Source of the DNA: CAIKBL01 sp050247235
Lineage (GTDB): Bacteria; Pseudomonadota; Gammaproteobacteria; Ga0077536
Reading direction: 5' to 3'
NCBI GenBank assembly: GCA_050247235.1
Contig: JBFWUN010000078.1
Coordinates: 1-15,987, forward strand
DNA length: 15,987 nucleotides
Position numbers and translations under genes: made by a program. Below, piece by piece: positions 1 to 6,589 of the stretch; the first letter of the stretch is position 1, and each line of letters begins with the position of its first letter. The notes under the pieces were generated by a model. It did not search any database. It was not told where the DNA came from and saw only the letters and a list, made by a program, of their open reading frames with translations.

Positions 1-1
1 T

Positions 2-928
2 GCGCTGGTCGACAGCGCCGTCGCGGTGGGCGCGACATTGCCGCCGGGACAATACACGCACGTGGAAGCGCTGCTGTACCGGACTGTCGTGAGCCGGCTG
101 TCGGTCGATTCGAACCGCGCGATCCGCGTCGCGCGGGAGATCGTGCCGGACGTCGGCCACGTGCAGTTGGAGCAGCGGATCGTGGGCGGTCTCGTGGACG
201 CCTTCCTGCGCGGCTGCCGGTTCGATCCGCTGCACGAGGCGGCCACCGAGCAGCAGCTGCACGTCCAGCTCGCGCAATGGCTCGCGCAGCTGGCGGATCG
301 CCCGGAGATCGCGCTGTCGATGGAACACCATAGCGTGCGCCACGAGGCGCGCATCCGCCGTGACACCCTGGTCGCGGCCGTGGCGCCGCTACGCGCGCGG
401 CTCGCCGCGGTCGCCGGCAGCGGCACGGTGCTGCTCGATCACCGCCTGGCGCGGCTGCCCGGCCTCGCGGACTCCTGGCCGGGGGCAACGGTACTGCCGC
501 CGCACGCGGCGCTCACTGGCTGCGCACTGAGCCCGGATCTCCAGGACATCTCGGGCGAGGGCGTCGCGCTGCGCACGGAGCTTGCGGTGGTGCCGGCGGA
601 AGCCCGGCTGCCCGCTGCCCCGGCGCCGCGCGCGCCGTCACGCGCGGCGACCCACCTGCTCTGCCAGCACGTCGCGCACGCACTGTCCGCGGTGCCGCTG
701 CACCTGACCACGCGCGGCCTCCAGCGCGCCGGGTCCGACGCCGCGATCGCGCGGGTGACGGGCGATGCCGACGGTGTCCGCCTGGAGGTGTCGCCGGGCG
801 CGACGGTGCTCGTCAACGGCACGGCGGTGCGCGATCACGCACCGCTGCACCCGGGCGATCACGTGACCATCGCCGGTACCACGACGTTATGCGTGCCGAT
901 CGTCGTGCAGGATCACGATGCGAATTAA
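2..928 (+). CDS. Degenerate Hsp70/actin-like (ASKHA) protein with C-terminal FHA-like domain, 5' truncated
   Basis: The frame is open from the first bases of the window, so this is the last 308 residues of a longer protein; the GTG at 26 is probably internal. Residues about 50-170 of the fragment resemble the second half of an Hsp70-like ATPase: helical stretches, then a hydrophobic strand and loop (GTVLLDHRLARLPGL, about 141-155) where Hsp70 proteins have a TGG-S-R-x-P-x-L nucleotide-binding loop, then PPHAAL. Here the two glycines are replaced by Asp-His, so ATP binding by this half may be lost. After an Ala/Pro-rich linker (about 195-215), the last 60 residues look like an FHA fold (VLVNGTAVRDHAPLHPGDHVTIAG), which in other proteins binds phosphothreonine. 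No membrane segment is visible, so it is probably cytoplasmic. Its stop overlaps the start of the next gene by 11 bases, suggesting translational coupling with the vWA/channel genes. Family assignment is by motif only; the N-terminus is unseen. Confidence 0.6.
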   Translation, partial: ALVDSAVAVGATLPPGQYTHVEALLYRTVVSRLSVDSNRAIRVAREIVPDVGHVQLEQRIVGGLVDAFLRGCRFDPLHEAATEQQLHVQLAQWLAQLADRPEIALSMEHHSVRHEARIRRDTLVAAVAPLRARLAAVAGSGTVLLDHRLARLPGLADSWPGATVLPPHAALTGCALSPDLQDISGEGVALRTELAVVPAEARLPAAPAPRAPSRAATHLLCQHVAHALSAVPLHLTTRGLQRAGSDAAIARVTGDADGVRLEVSPGATVLVNGTAVRDHAPLHPGDHVTIAGTTTLCVPIVVQDHDAN

Positions 929-2003
929 GCGCCGCGCATTCTCGATCTTCACGTTGTCGTTCCTGGACGTGATGTGCTGCGGCTTTGGCGCCGTGGTGCT
1001 GCTGTTCATGGTGCTGAAGCACGAGGCGATCGTGAAGGAGTCCGTTGCCCAGGTCGACCTGGGGGCGGAAGTGACGCTGCTGCGCGAGGAAATCGCCGGC
1101 GCGCAGGCGGCGGGCGCCGCCGCCGCGCGCGACGCCACGGCGGTCGACGCCGAGCTCACCGCGCTCGTCGCGCAATCGGCCGCCGCGCGCGACGCGCTCG
1201 CCGCCGCGCGTTCGGCGCTGCAGCCGGGCCAGTCCCCCGCCGTCACCCGCCGCGACGTGGACGCCCTGAAGGCCGCGTTGCGCAAGCTCGAGACCGAGAA
1301 GAAGCAGCTGCTGTCCGAGATCAACGCGAAGTCACAGCAGGTGCGCGCGTTCGCCGGCGAGGGCAATCGCGAGTACCTGACGGGGATCCGCATGGGCGGC
1401 AGACGCACGCTCATCCTGCTCGACACTTCGGCCAGCATGCTCGACGACACTGTCGTCAACGTCCTGCGCCGGCGCAACATGGATGACGAGGCCAAGCGCC
1501 GCTCTGAGAAGTGGCGCCAGGCCGTGGACACGGTGGACTGGTTGAGTGCCCGCCTGCTGCCCGGGACCCAGTACCAGGTCTACGCGTTCGACGAGGACGT
1601 GCGGGCAGTCCTGCCCGGCACGGCGGGACGCTGGCTGTCGGTGGATGACCGCGCCCAGTTCAACCAGGCGATCGGCGCGACGCGCCAGCTGATTCCCGCC
1701 GGGGGATCCAACCTCGCGAAGGCGCTGCAGCTGATCCGCGTGCTGCAGCCGCAGGCGGACAACGTGTTCCTGATCACCGACGGTCTGCCGACGCAGGGGC
1801 TGTCCGGCAGCCGGCGGCGCACCGTCACCGGCAAGCAGCGCGTGCAGTACTTCGAGGAAGCGCGCTCGCAGCTGGTCGGCGGGACCCCGCTGAACGTGAT
1901 CCTGCTGCCGATGGAAGGTGACCCGATGGCGCCGTGGGCCTACTGGGGACTCGCGATGGCGACGCGCGGCTCGTTCCTGACCCCTGCCTACGACTGGCCC
2001 TGA
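918..2003 (+). CDS. Membrane-anchored vWA-domain protein with ExbD/TolR/MotB-like helix (copy 1)
   Basis: 361 residues. A basic N-terminus (MRIKRR) is followed by one membrane helix (about 12-33) with the motif SFLDVMCCGFGAVVLL, so the predicted topology is N-in with the rest in the periplasm. Asp17 near the start of the helix matches the position of the proton-carrying Asp in ExbD, TolR and MotB (compare ExbD PFIDVM). Residues about 45-145 are Ala/Glu/Arg-rich and likely coiled coil. A vWA domain follows, with a complete-looking MIDAS metal site: DTSAS (169-173), GGSNLAKAL (Ser264) and LITDG (Asp288). The ATG at 918 has AGGA at 909-912 and lies inside the end of the upstream gene. Three bases separate its stop from the next vWA gene, and the channel gene follows that. 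The vWA fold is clear; the motor-subunit role is inferred from the helix and neighbours. Confidence 0.85.
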   Translation: MRIKRRAFSIFTLSFLDVMCCGFGAVVLLFMVLKHEAIVKESVAQVDLGAEVTLLREEIAGAQAAGAAAARDATAVDAELTALVAQSAAARDALAAARSALQPGQSPAVTRRDVDALKAALRKLETEKKQLLSEINAKSQQVRAFAGEGNREYLTGIRMGGRRTLILLDTSASMLDDTVVNVLRRRNMDDEAKRRSEKWRQAVDTVDWLSARLLPGTQYQVYAFDEDVRAVLPGTAGRWLSVDDRAQFNQAIGATRQLIPAGGSNLAKALQLIRVLQPQADNVFLITDGLPTQGLSGSRRRTVTGKQRVQYFEEARSQLVGGTPLNVILLPMEGDPMAPWAYWGLAMATRGSFLTPAYDWP

Positions 2004-2006
2004 ACG

Positions 2007-3017
2007 ATGCGCCTGTCCCGTCGCGAACCGCCCGAAATCGGCATCTCTTTCCTGGACACGATCACGTGCGGCATCGGCGCCGTGATCCTGCTGATGGTGA
2101 TCACCACCACGTCACCGATCACGCCGGAGGATCCGACACCCGATCCCCGCGAAGCCGAGATCAGCGCGTTGCAACGCCAGCTCTTCGCATCGCGCGAGGA
2201 GGTGCAGGCGGCCACCGCGAAGCTCGAGGCGCAGCGCCGGGCACTGGCGGCACGCAAGGCCGAACTGGCCGCTATCGAGCAGGAAACCGCGCGGACGCGC
2301 AGCCGCGAGCAGCAGCGGTCGGCGGCCGAGCAGGAAGCCGCGCTGAACGCGAAAGTCCACGGTGAGCTCGCGATTGCGCACCAGCGCCTGACCGAGGAGA
2401 TGCAGCGCCTGTACGCGCAGCGCAACCGGCCGAAGCCCTCCAACTTCATCGGGGGCATCCCGGTGGACAGCGAGTACATCATCTTCATCATCGATACGTC
2501 GGGCAGCATGTTCAACTACGCCTGGCCGAAGGTGATCGAACAGATCGTGCAGACGCTCACCGTCTACCCACGCGTGAAAGGCCTGCAGGTCATGAACGAC
2601 GAAGGGAACTACATGTTCCCGGAGTATGCCGGCCGCTGGATCGAGGACACGCCGGCGCGCCGGCGGGCGGTGGTCGAGCGCCTGCGCACCTGGAACATCT
2701 TCAGCAACTCGTCCCCGTCCGAAGGTATCGAGGCGGCGATCCAGCAGTACTACCGCCCCGATCGCAAGATCAGCCTGTACGTCTATGGCGACGAGTTCAC
2801 CGGCCGTTCGATCGAGGAAGTCGCCGCGTTCGTGCAACGCCTCAACCGCCCGGATCGCTCGGGTACGCCGCTCGTGCGCATCCACGCGGTCGGCTTCCCG
2901 GTTCAGTTCGCCAACGCGCCGGGCATGCAGATCACCGGCATCCGCTTCGCAGCCCTGATGCGCGAACTTGCCCGCCGCAACGGCGGGAGCTTCGTGGGGC
3001 TGAATTCGTTCCGCTAA
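2007..3017 (+). CDS. Membrane-anchored vWA-domain protein with ExbD/TolR/MotB-like helix (copy 2)
   Basis: 336 residues, a diverged paralogue of the preceding gene. The N-terminal helix (about 12-34) reads SFLDTITCGIGAVILL. It carries Asp17, Cys21, Gly22, Gly24 and Ala25 at exactly the same residue numbers as copy 1. A charged, probably coiled-coil segment spans about 42-136. The vWA domain starts with a good MIDAS motif (DTSGS, 163-167). Its later metal positions are less standard: SSPSEGIEAAI stands where a G-T/S-N motif is expected, and YVYGDEFTG (Asp262) stands where L-x-T-D-G is usual. The two vWA domains differ strongly outside the core strands, so they are not a recent duplication. The start is 3 bases after the previous stop, with no strong ribosome-binding site, which fits coupled translation. 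The predicted location is inner membrane with a periplasmic vWA head. Confidence 0.85.
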   Translation: MRLSRREPPEIGISFLDTITCGIGAVILLMVITTTSPITPEDPTPDPREAEISALQRQLFASREEVQAATAKLEAQRRALAARKAELAAIEQETARTRSREQQRSAAEQEAALNAKVHGELAIAHQRLTEEMQRLYAQRNRPKPSNFIGGIPVDSEYIIFIIDTSGSMFNYAWPKVIEQIVQTLTVYPRVKGLQVMNDEGNYMFPEYAGRWIEDTPARRRAVVERLRTWNIFSNSSPSEGIEAAIQQYYRPDRKISLYVYGDEFTGRSIEEVAAFVQRLNRPDRSGTPLVRIHAVGFPVQFANAPGMQITGIRFAALMRELARRNGGSFVGLNSFR

Positions 3018-3033
3018 TCGAGAGCAATCGCAG

Positions 3034-3831
3034 ATGAAAAAGCGCTTTCCGTTCGATTTCTTCTACACCGTCTTCACGATGCTGCTGTCGGTGATCATCG
3101 TGCACGCGGTCTACATCGCGGCGATCCGACCGGCAGCCGAGGAGATCAAGCGAGGCTGGGCCGAGCGCTGGGAAGCGGAGCCGACGTTCGCGCCGAAGCC
3201 GTCGCTGATGGTGATCCTGCACGACCAGGAGCCCGAAGCATGTTTCGTGCTCGCCGTGTGGGCGGGCTTCATCCTCGCTTACCGCTGGACCCTGCTGCAC
3301 CGGGAACGCGCGATGCTGGAGCAGGAGTTCATCGGCCTGAAGGGCGGGCAGGTGATTTTCCCCGAGGATGTCCGGGAGTACGCGCGGCGCGTGGAGCAGT
3401 TGCCCGACGAACAGCAGCGGCGCTTCCTGCCCCGCGCGCTGAAGGTCGTGATGAACCGTTTCGGCGCAACCCGCAGTGTGCAGCACGCGGCCGATGCCGG
3501 TCGCGACGAATGCGAATTCGAAGCCTCGCGGCTCGATTCGGAGCTGTCGCTGATCCGCTTCTCCGTGTGGGCCATCCCGGCGGTGGGATTCGTCGGCACG
3601 GTGCGCGGCATCGGGGCGGCGCTCCAGCAGGCGCAGCGCGCCGCGGCCGGCGACGTCACCGGTGTCACGCAGGGTCTCGGCATCACGTTCAACGCGACGC
3701 TCGTCGCGCTGTCGCTATGCATCGTCGTGATGTTCTTCCTGCACCAGATCCAGCTGTCGCAGGATCGCCTCGTGCTCGACACCAAGACCTACGTGGACGA
3801 TCACCTGGTACGTCACCTGCGTGAACGCTGA
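3034..3831 (+). CDS. MotA/TolQ/ExbB-family proton-channel protein
   Basis: 265 residues. Four hydrophobic segments are visible at about 9-31, 68-86, 174-194 and 214-237, with a roughly 90-residue polar loop between the second and third. The last two contain the family signature: AIPAVGFVGTVRGIGAAL (180-197), like the ExbB/TolQ G-L-L-G-T-V-x-G-I segment, and GITFNATLVALSLCIVVMFF (216-235). With a basic N-terminus (MKKR) and an even number of segments, the topology is MotA-like (both ends and the large loop cytoplasmic) rather than the three-helix TolQ layout. Family members form pentameric rings around two MotB/ExbD/TolR helices and use the proton or sodium gradient. Here the likely partners are the two vWA proteins encoded just upstream, 16 bases away. 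No ExbD, TolR, Pal or OmpA-type gene is seen nearby. The family call is firm; the partner assignment is inference. Confidence 0.87.
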   Translation: MKKRFPFDFFYTVFTMLLSVIIVHAVYIAAIRPAAEEIKRGWAERWEAEPTFAPKPSLMVILHDQEPEACFVLAVWAGFILAYRWTLLHRERAMLEQEFIGLKGGQVIFPEDVREYARRVEQLPDEQQRRFLPRALKVVMNRFGATRSVQHAADAGRDECEFEASRLDSELSLIRFSVWAIPAVGFVGTVRGIGAALQQAQRAAAGDVTGVTQGLGITFNATLVALSLCIVVMFFLHQIQLSQDRLVLDTKTYVDDHLVRHLRER

Positions 3832-3848
3832 CGCGAAGCTGACAATCT

Positions 3849-4034
3849 ATGACGATTGAACGATTGACCTGGCGCCGTCCAGCCAGTGTGATGCCCGCAA
3901 GTCATCTCACCGGCCCCACGACGTCCCGCATGTCCTCTCCGCCTCCGGATCGCAAGAGCGTCCGCACCCGCAACTGGCTCGCCGCGGTCACGGTTCTCGC
4001 GTTCGTCGTCGTCGCGCTCACGCTCGGACGTTGA
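3849..4034 (+). CDS. Small single-pass membrane protein, unknown function
   Basis: Longest ORF, 61 residues, starting 17 bases after the channel gene. The C-terminal third is a basic stretch followed by a hydrophobic helix (RNWLAAVTVLAFVVVALTLG), so it would be a tail-anchored or N-in single-pass membrane peptide. Third-codon-position G/C is high from the in-frame ATG at 3930 onward and lower before it. The real product may therefore be the 34-residue form starting at 3930 (MSSPPPDRKS...). Neither start has a good ribosome-binding site. The pattern of a basic patch plus one helix also resembles small cytochrome-oxidase assembly proteins, but no oxidase gene is near. It could be an accessory peptide of the preceding motor operon, or not a gene. 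Confidence 0.4.
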   Translation: MTIERLTWRRPASVMPASHLTGPTTSRMSSPPPDRKSVRTRNWLAAVTVLAFVVVALTLGR

Positions 4035-4076
4035 GCGCCGGCGCGGACGCCGCGCGGTCGCGGTGCCGGGCGCCGC

Positions 4077-4952
4077 TCAGAGCACGTCCCGGGCGAGCGC
4101 GTCCAGTTCCGTGCGCATTTCGTCCGCGCTGCGCGAGTTCAGCCACAGGATGACCTGCTCCACGCCCAGCGGCGCGAACTGTTCGACGTCCCGGCGGGTC
4201 CGCCACTGGTGCTGGGCGCCGAACACCGAGATGCGAATCGTCGCGGGATCGCGTCCCGCCTCCTCCGCGAGCCGTCGCAGCTGGTCCCGCCCGTCGACGA
4301 GCTGCGGCACCTGGTGGATCACCGGCAGCCAGCCGTCGCCGTAGCGCACGATGCGGTTGAACACGCGCTTCGCCCACTCGTCGTTGAACATGATGCTGCC
4401 GAGGTAGATCGGCGGATGCGGCCGCTGCGCCGGCTTGGGAAAACAGCGCACGGGCGGGAAGTCGTAGTACTTGCCGTGGTACTCCGCTTCGTCGTTCGTC
4501 CAGCACGCCTTCATGACTTCGATCGCTTCGCGGACCTGGGTCCAGCGGTGGTCGAAATCGCCCCCCAGGATCTGCGACTCCTCGCGGTTCCAGCCCGCGC
4601 CGATGCCGAAGTGGAAGCGTCCGCCGCTGTAGCTGTCGAGAGAAGCGATCTCCTTGGCGAGGTGCAGCGGGTGACGTTCCGGCACGAGCAGCACGCCGGT
4701 GCCGACCTCCATGCGCGTCGTCGCAGTGGCCGCCCGCATCAGCGCGATCATCGGGTCGGGCATCTGCCAGAGATACTCCGGATCCGGTGTGCCGGGTTTC
4801 GGGTTGCCCGGGTAGGGTGTCGAGTACTTCACCGGCAGCACGAGATGGTCGGGCACCCAGTACGACGCGAATCCCAGGTCCTCGGCGTGTTTCGCGACGA
4901 TCGCCGGATCGGCGAGCGCGTCGGGCAGGATGGAGAAGATGCCTACTTTCAC
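4077..4952 (-). CDS. LLM-class (luciferase-like, F420-type) oxidoreductase 1
   Basis: 291 residues with the expected single TIM-barrel domain of the bacterial luciferase-like family, close to the Rv2161c-type F420 group. Visible motifs are an N-terminal strand (KVGIFSI), AEDLGFASYWVPDH, the barrel segment GTGVLLVPERHPLHLAKEIASLD, and the signature SGGRFHFGIGAGWNREE. Members use F420H2 or FMNH2 as hydride carrier, but the substrate cannot be read from sequence. The start is GTG, chosen because GGAGG (4963-4959 on this strand) lies 6 bases upstream and the homology starts exactly there. It is transcribed away from the cupin gene and convergent with the motor operon. A second, diverged member of the same family lies at 5670-6524. 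Confidence 0.88.
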   Translation of the reverse strand: MKVGIFSILPDALADPAIVAKHAEDLGFASYWVPDHLVLPVKYSTPYPGNPKPGTPDPEYLWQMPDPMIALMRAATATTRMEVGTGVLLVPERHPLHLAKEIASLDSYSGGRFHFGIGAGWNREESQILGGDFDHRWTQVREAIEVMKACWTNDEAEYHGKYYDFPPVRCFPKPAQRPHPPIYLGSIMFNDEWAKRVFNRIVRYGDGWLPVIHQVPQLVDGRDQLRRLAEEAGRDPATIRISVFGAQHQWRTRRDVEQFAPLGVEQVILWLNSRSADEMRTELDALARDVL

Positions 4953-4958
4953 GTGCGA

Positions 4959-4963
4959 CCTCC
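4959..4963 (-). promoter_or_regulatory. Ribosome-binding site fixing the GTG start of LLM oxidoreductase 1
   Basis: Reads GGAGG on the minus strand with a 6-base spacer to the GTG at 4952. It supports the GTG over any upstream start in the longer open frame. Confidence 0.7.
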
Positions 4964-5163
4964 GTTCGTTCGGATGAAAATCCGGTGCGCTGTGCCCGGC
5001 GCCGCGCCGCCGCGCTGGATCGGTTATCGCGTGACACGCGGGCGCGACCGTCGCGGCATCCGGAACTGCGACCTAGCGTAGCCGGGCGTCGCCGGGGTTG
5101 CACGCGCTTCGACTCCCGCGCGCGGTCCGGCGCCCCGGCCACCGTGACCACGCGCCGACCATC

Positions 5164-5190
5164 GCGGAATCCGCAACGGGGAATTAGACT
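5164..5190 (+). promoter_or_regulatory. Possible operator palindrome and -10-like element upstream of the cupin gene
   Basis: In the 273-base gap between the divergent oxidoreductase and cupin genes, GCGGAATCCGC (5164-5174) is a perfect 11-base palindrome about a central A. It is followed by TAGACT (5185-5190), a weak -10-like hexamer in the only AT-richer stretch of the gap. I see no convincing -35 element. The arrangement would suit a repressor or activator site for the cupin, but this is a weak call. Nothing else is recognisable in the rest of the gap. Confidence 0.22.
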
Positions 5191-5225
5191 AGACGAGATC
5201 AATCCGCACGCAGAAAGGAACGCTG

Positions 5226-5567
5226 ATGGGCACTCCCGGTGAAGTCGGCTCCACCAAGCTCTTCGAGAACGACAAGGTCATCCTGTGGGAATTCGTGCTC
5301 GAGCCCGGCGCGCGGACCCCCGTGCACACCCACCGGCACGATTACGTGTGGTACGTGCTGGAAGGGACGACATTGGAAGTATTCGATGCCGACGACAAGT
5401 ACCTGGGCGCATTCGAAGCGCCGACGGGCGCGATCTTCCCGCTGCGCCTGGAGGGCGACGAACTGGTGACGACGGATGACAAGGGACTGCGTGCGCCGGC
5501 GACGCACAGCGCGCGCAACGCGGGCCCGACGCGCTACCGCGAGATCCTGGTCGAGACCAAGCGCTGA
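5226..5567 (+). CDS. Small single-domain cupin protein
   Basis: 113 residues, one beta-barrel cupin domain. Cupin motif 1 is G28-x5-H34-x-H36 followed by RHDYVWYVLEG. The glutamate usually found four residues after the second His is replaced (Tyr40 by spacing), so the metal site, if present, would differ from the classic 3-His/1-Glu set. Motif 2 shows H94-x3-N98 (PATHSARN). A strong ribosome-binding site (AAAGGAA, 5214-5220) sits 5 bases before the ATG. It is the only plus-strand gene between two minus-strand luciferase-like oxidoreductases. A role in the same small-molecule pathway is possible but unproven. No signal peptide. Cupins of this size may be isomerases, dioxygenases or metabolite binders; the reaction is unknown. 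Confidence 0.85.
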   Translation: MGTPGEVGSTKLFENDKVILWEFVLEPGARTPVHTHRHDYVWYVLEGTTLEVFDADDKYLGAFEAPTGAIFPLRLEGDELVTTDDKGLRAPATHSARNAGPTRYREILVETKR

Positions 5568-5580
5568 GGAAGTATCGCGG

Positions 5581-5597
5581 GCGTCCGGACCGGACGC
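5581..5597 (+). terminator. Hairpin after the cupin gene, possible terminator
   Basis: GCGTCCGGACCGGACGC is a perfect inverted repeat (7-bp stem, 3-base loop) beginning 14 bases after the cupin stop, in the convergent gap before the next minus-strand gene. There is only a short TTG and no true T-run, so it is a weak intrinsic terminator at best. It could act in either direction. Confidence 0.4.
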
Positions 5598-5669
5598 TTG
5601 TCGGGGACCCGCGGGCCGCGGCGGCGGCTGGCGAGGACCGGCGGCAGCCGACCCTCGCCCCGCGGTCGC

Positions 5670-6524
5670 TCACTTGCGCATCAGCTTCGCGTACTGATCG
5701 AGCAGCGGCAGGACCTTGTCGCGACCGGCCGGCGGCAGCGGCAGGATTGCGCGCTTCACGTTGCCGAGCCCGGACAGCTTGTCAATCGCGTCCTGGTCCG
5801 GGGCGAGCGCGAAGAACACGCCGAGCTCGATGGATTTCGGATCGCGTCCGATCTTCGCGCAGGCATCGTGGAGCTGCTTGAGCCCGCCGTCGAAATCGTA
5901 GAGACCGGACAGCGGCATCCAGCCGTCGCAGAACTCCGCGACGTGGGCCGCCGTTTTCGGCCCGAGCGCGCCACCCATGATGACCTTGGGGTGTGGCTTC
6001 TGCGTGGGCTTGGGCCACGCCCAGCTCTTCTCGAATTTCACGAACTTGCCGTTGAACTCGGCTTCATCCTGGGTCCACAGCGCCTTCATCAGCAGGATGT
6101 GCTCGCGCAGGATCTCGCGCCGCTGCTTGAAGTCGAGCTTGTGATTGCGCATCTCCTCGACATTCCACCCGTAGCCGATGCCGAACTCCAGCCGTCCGCC
6201 GGAAATCATGTCGAGACTGGCGACTTCCTTCGCGAGCCAGATCGGATCGCGCTGGGCCACCAGGGTGATGCCGGTGCCGAGTCGCAGGCGCGTGGTCACC
6301 GCGGCCGCCGCGGCGAGCGCGACGAACTGGTCGTGGGTGCGCCAGTATTCCTCGGGCAGCGGGCCCAGGTGCTTGAATCCGCCCCAGGGCGTTTCCCGCG
6401 AGGTCGGGATGTGGCTGTGCTCCGGGAACCACAGCGACTCGAAGCCGCGCGCCTCGACTTCGCGCGCGAGTTCAACGGGTTGAATGGCCTTGTCGGTCGG
6501 AAAGATGATGACGCCGAGATCCAT
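5670..6524 (-). CDS. LLM-class (luciferase-like, F420-type) oxidoreductase 2
   Basis: 284 residues, the same family as the gene at 4077-4952. Motifs are DLGVIIFPTD at the N-terminus, AREVEARGFESLWFPEHSH, GTGITLVAQRDPIWLAKEVASLD and the signature SGGRLEFGIGYGWNVEE. The two proteins keep the barrel signatures but differ in the substrate loops and C-terminal part, so they are old paralogues or separate acquisitions. The cofactor is expected to be F420 or flavin; the substrate is unknown. The ATG at 6524 is preceded by a strong GGGGAG ribosome-binding site that lies in one arm of an inverted repeat (see 6529-6566). It ends convergent with the cupin gene. The upstream neighbour corA is 65 bases away on the same strand, so read-through from it is possible. 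Confidence 0.88.
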   Translation of the reverse strand: MDLGVIIFPTDKAIQPVELAREVEARGFESLWFPEHSHIPTSRETPWGGFKHLGPLPEEYWRTHDQFVALAAAAAVTTRLRLGTGITLVAQRDPIWLAKEVASLDMISGGRLEFGIGYGWNVEEMRNHKLDFKQRREILREHILLMKALWTQDEAEFNGKFVKFEKSWAWPKPTQKPHPKVIMGGALGPKTAAHVAEFCDGWMPLSGLYDFDGGLKQLHDACAKIGRDPKSIELGVFFALAPDQDAIDKLSGLGNVKRAILPLPPAGRDKVLPLLDQYAKLMRK

Positions 6525-6528
6525 GGTG

Positions 6529-6566
6529 TACTCCCCTCTCTGAATGGGCTGTCCGGCCGGGGAGTA
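6529..6566 (-). promoter_or_regulatory. Inverted repeat covering the ribosome-binding site of LLM oxidoreductase 2
   Basis: On the minus strand TACTCCCC (6566-6559) is followed after 22 bases by GGGGAGTA (6536-6529), an 8-bp perfect match. The second arm contains the Shine-Dalgarno sequence and ends 4 bases before the ATG at 6524. In the mRNA the first arm could pair with and hide the ribosome-binding site. The sequence match is certain; regulation is inference. Confidence 0.4.
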
Positions 6567-6589
6567 TACGGACCGTCGGCGGCGCGCGG

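Noticed and set aside
918..3831. Identification of the locus as Tol-Pal, TonB-ExbBD, flagellar MotAB or canonical Zorya.
   Set aside because: No tolA, tolB, pal, tonB or flagellar gene, no OmpA/peptidoglycan-binding domain on the partner proteins and no nuclease or helicase effector is visible in the window; only the channel family and the Asp-bearing helix are shared.
4018..5202. A 394-codon minus-strand frame over the first luciferase-like gene.
   Set aside because: It is in a different frame from the well-supported oxidoreductase, is Arg-rich and has no family motif.
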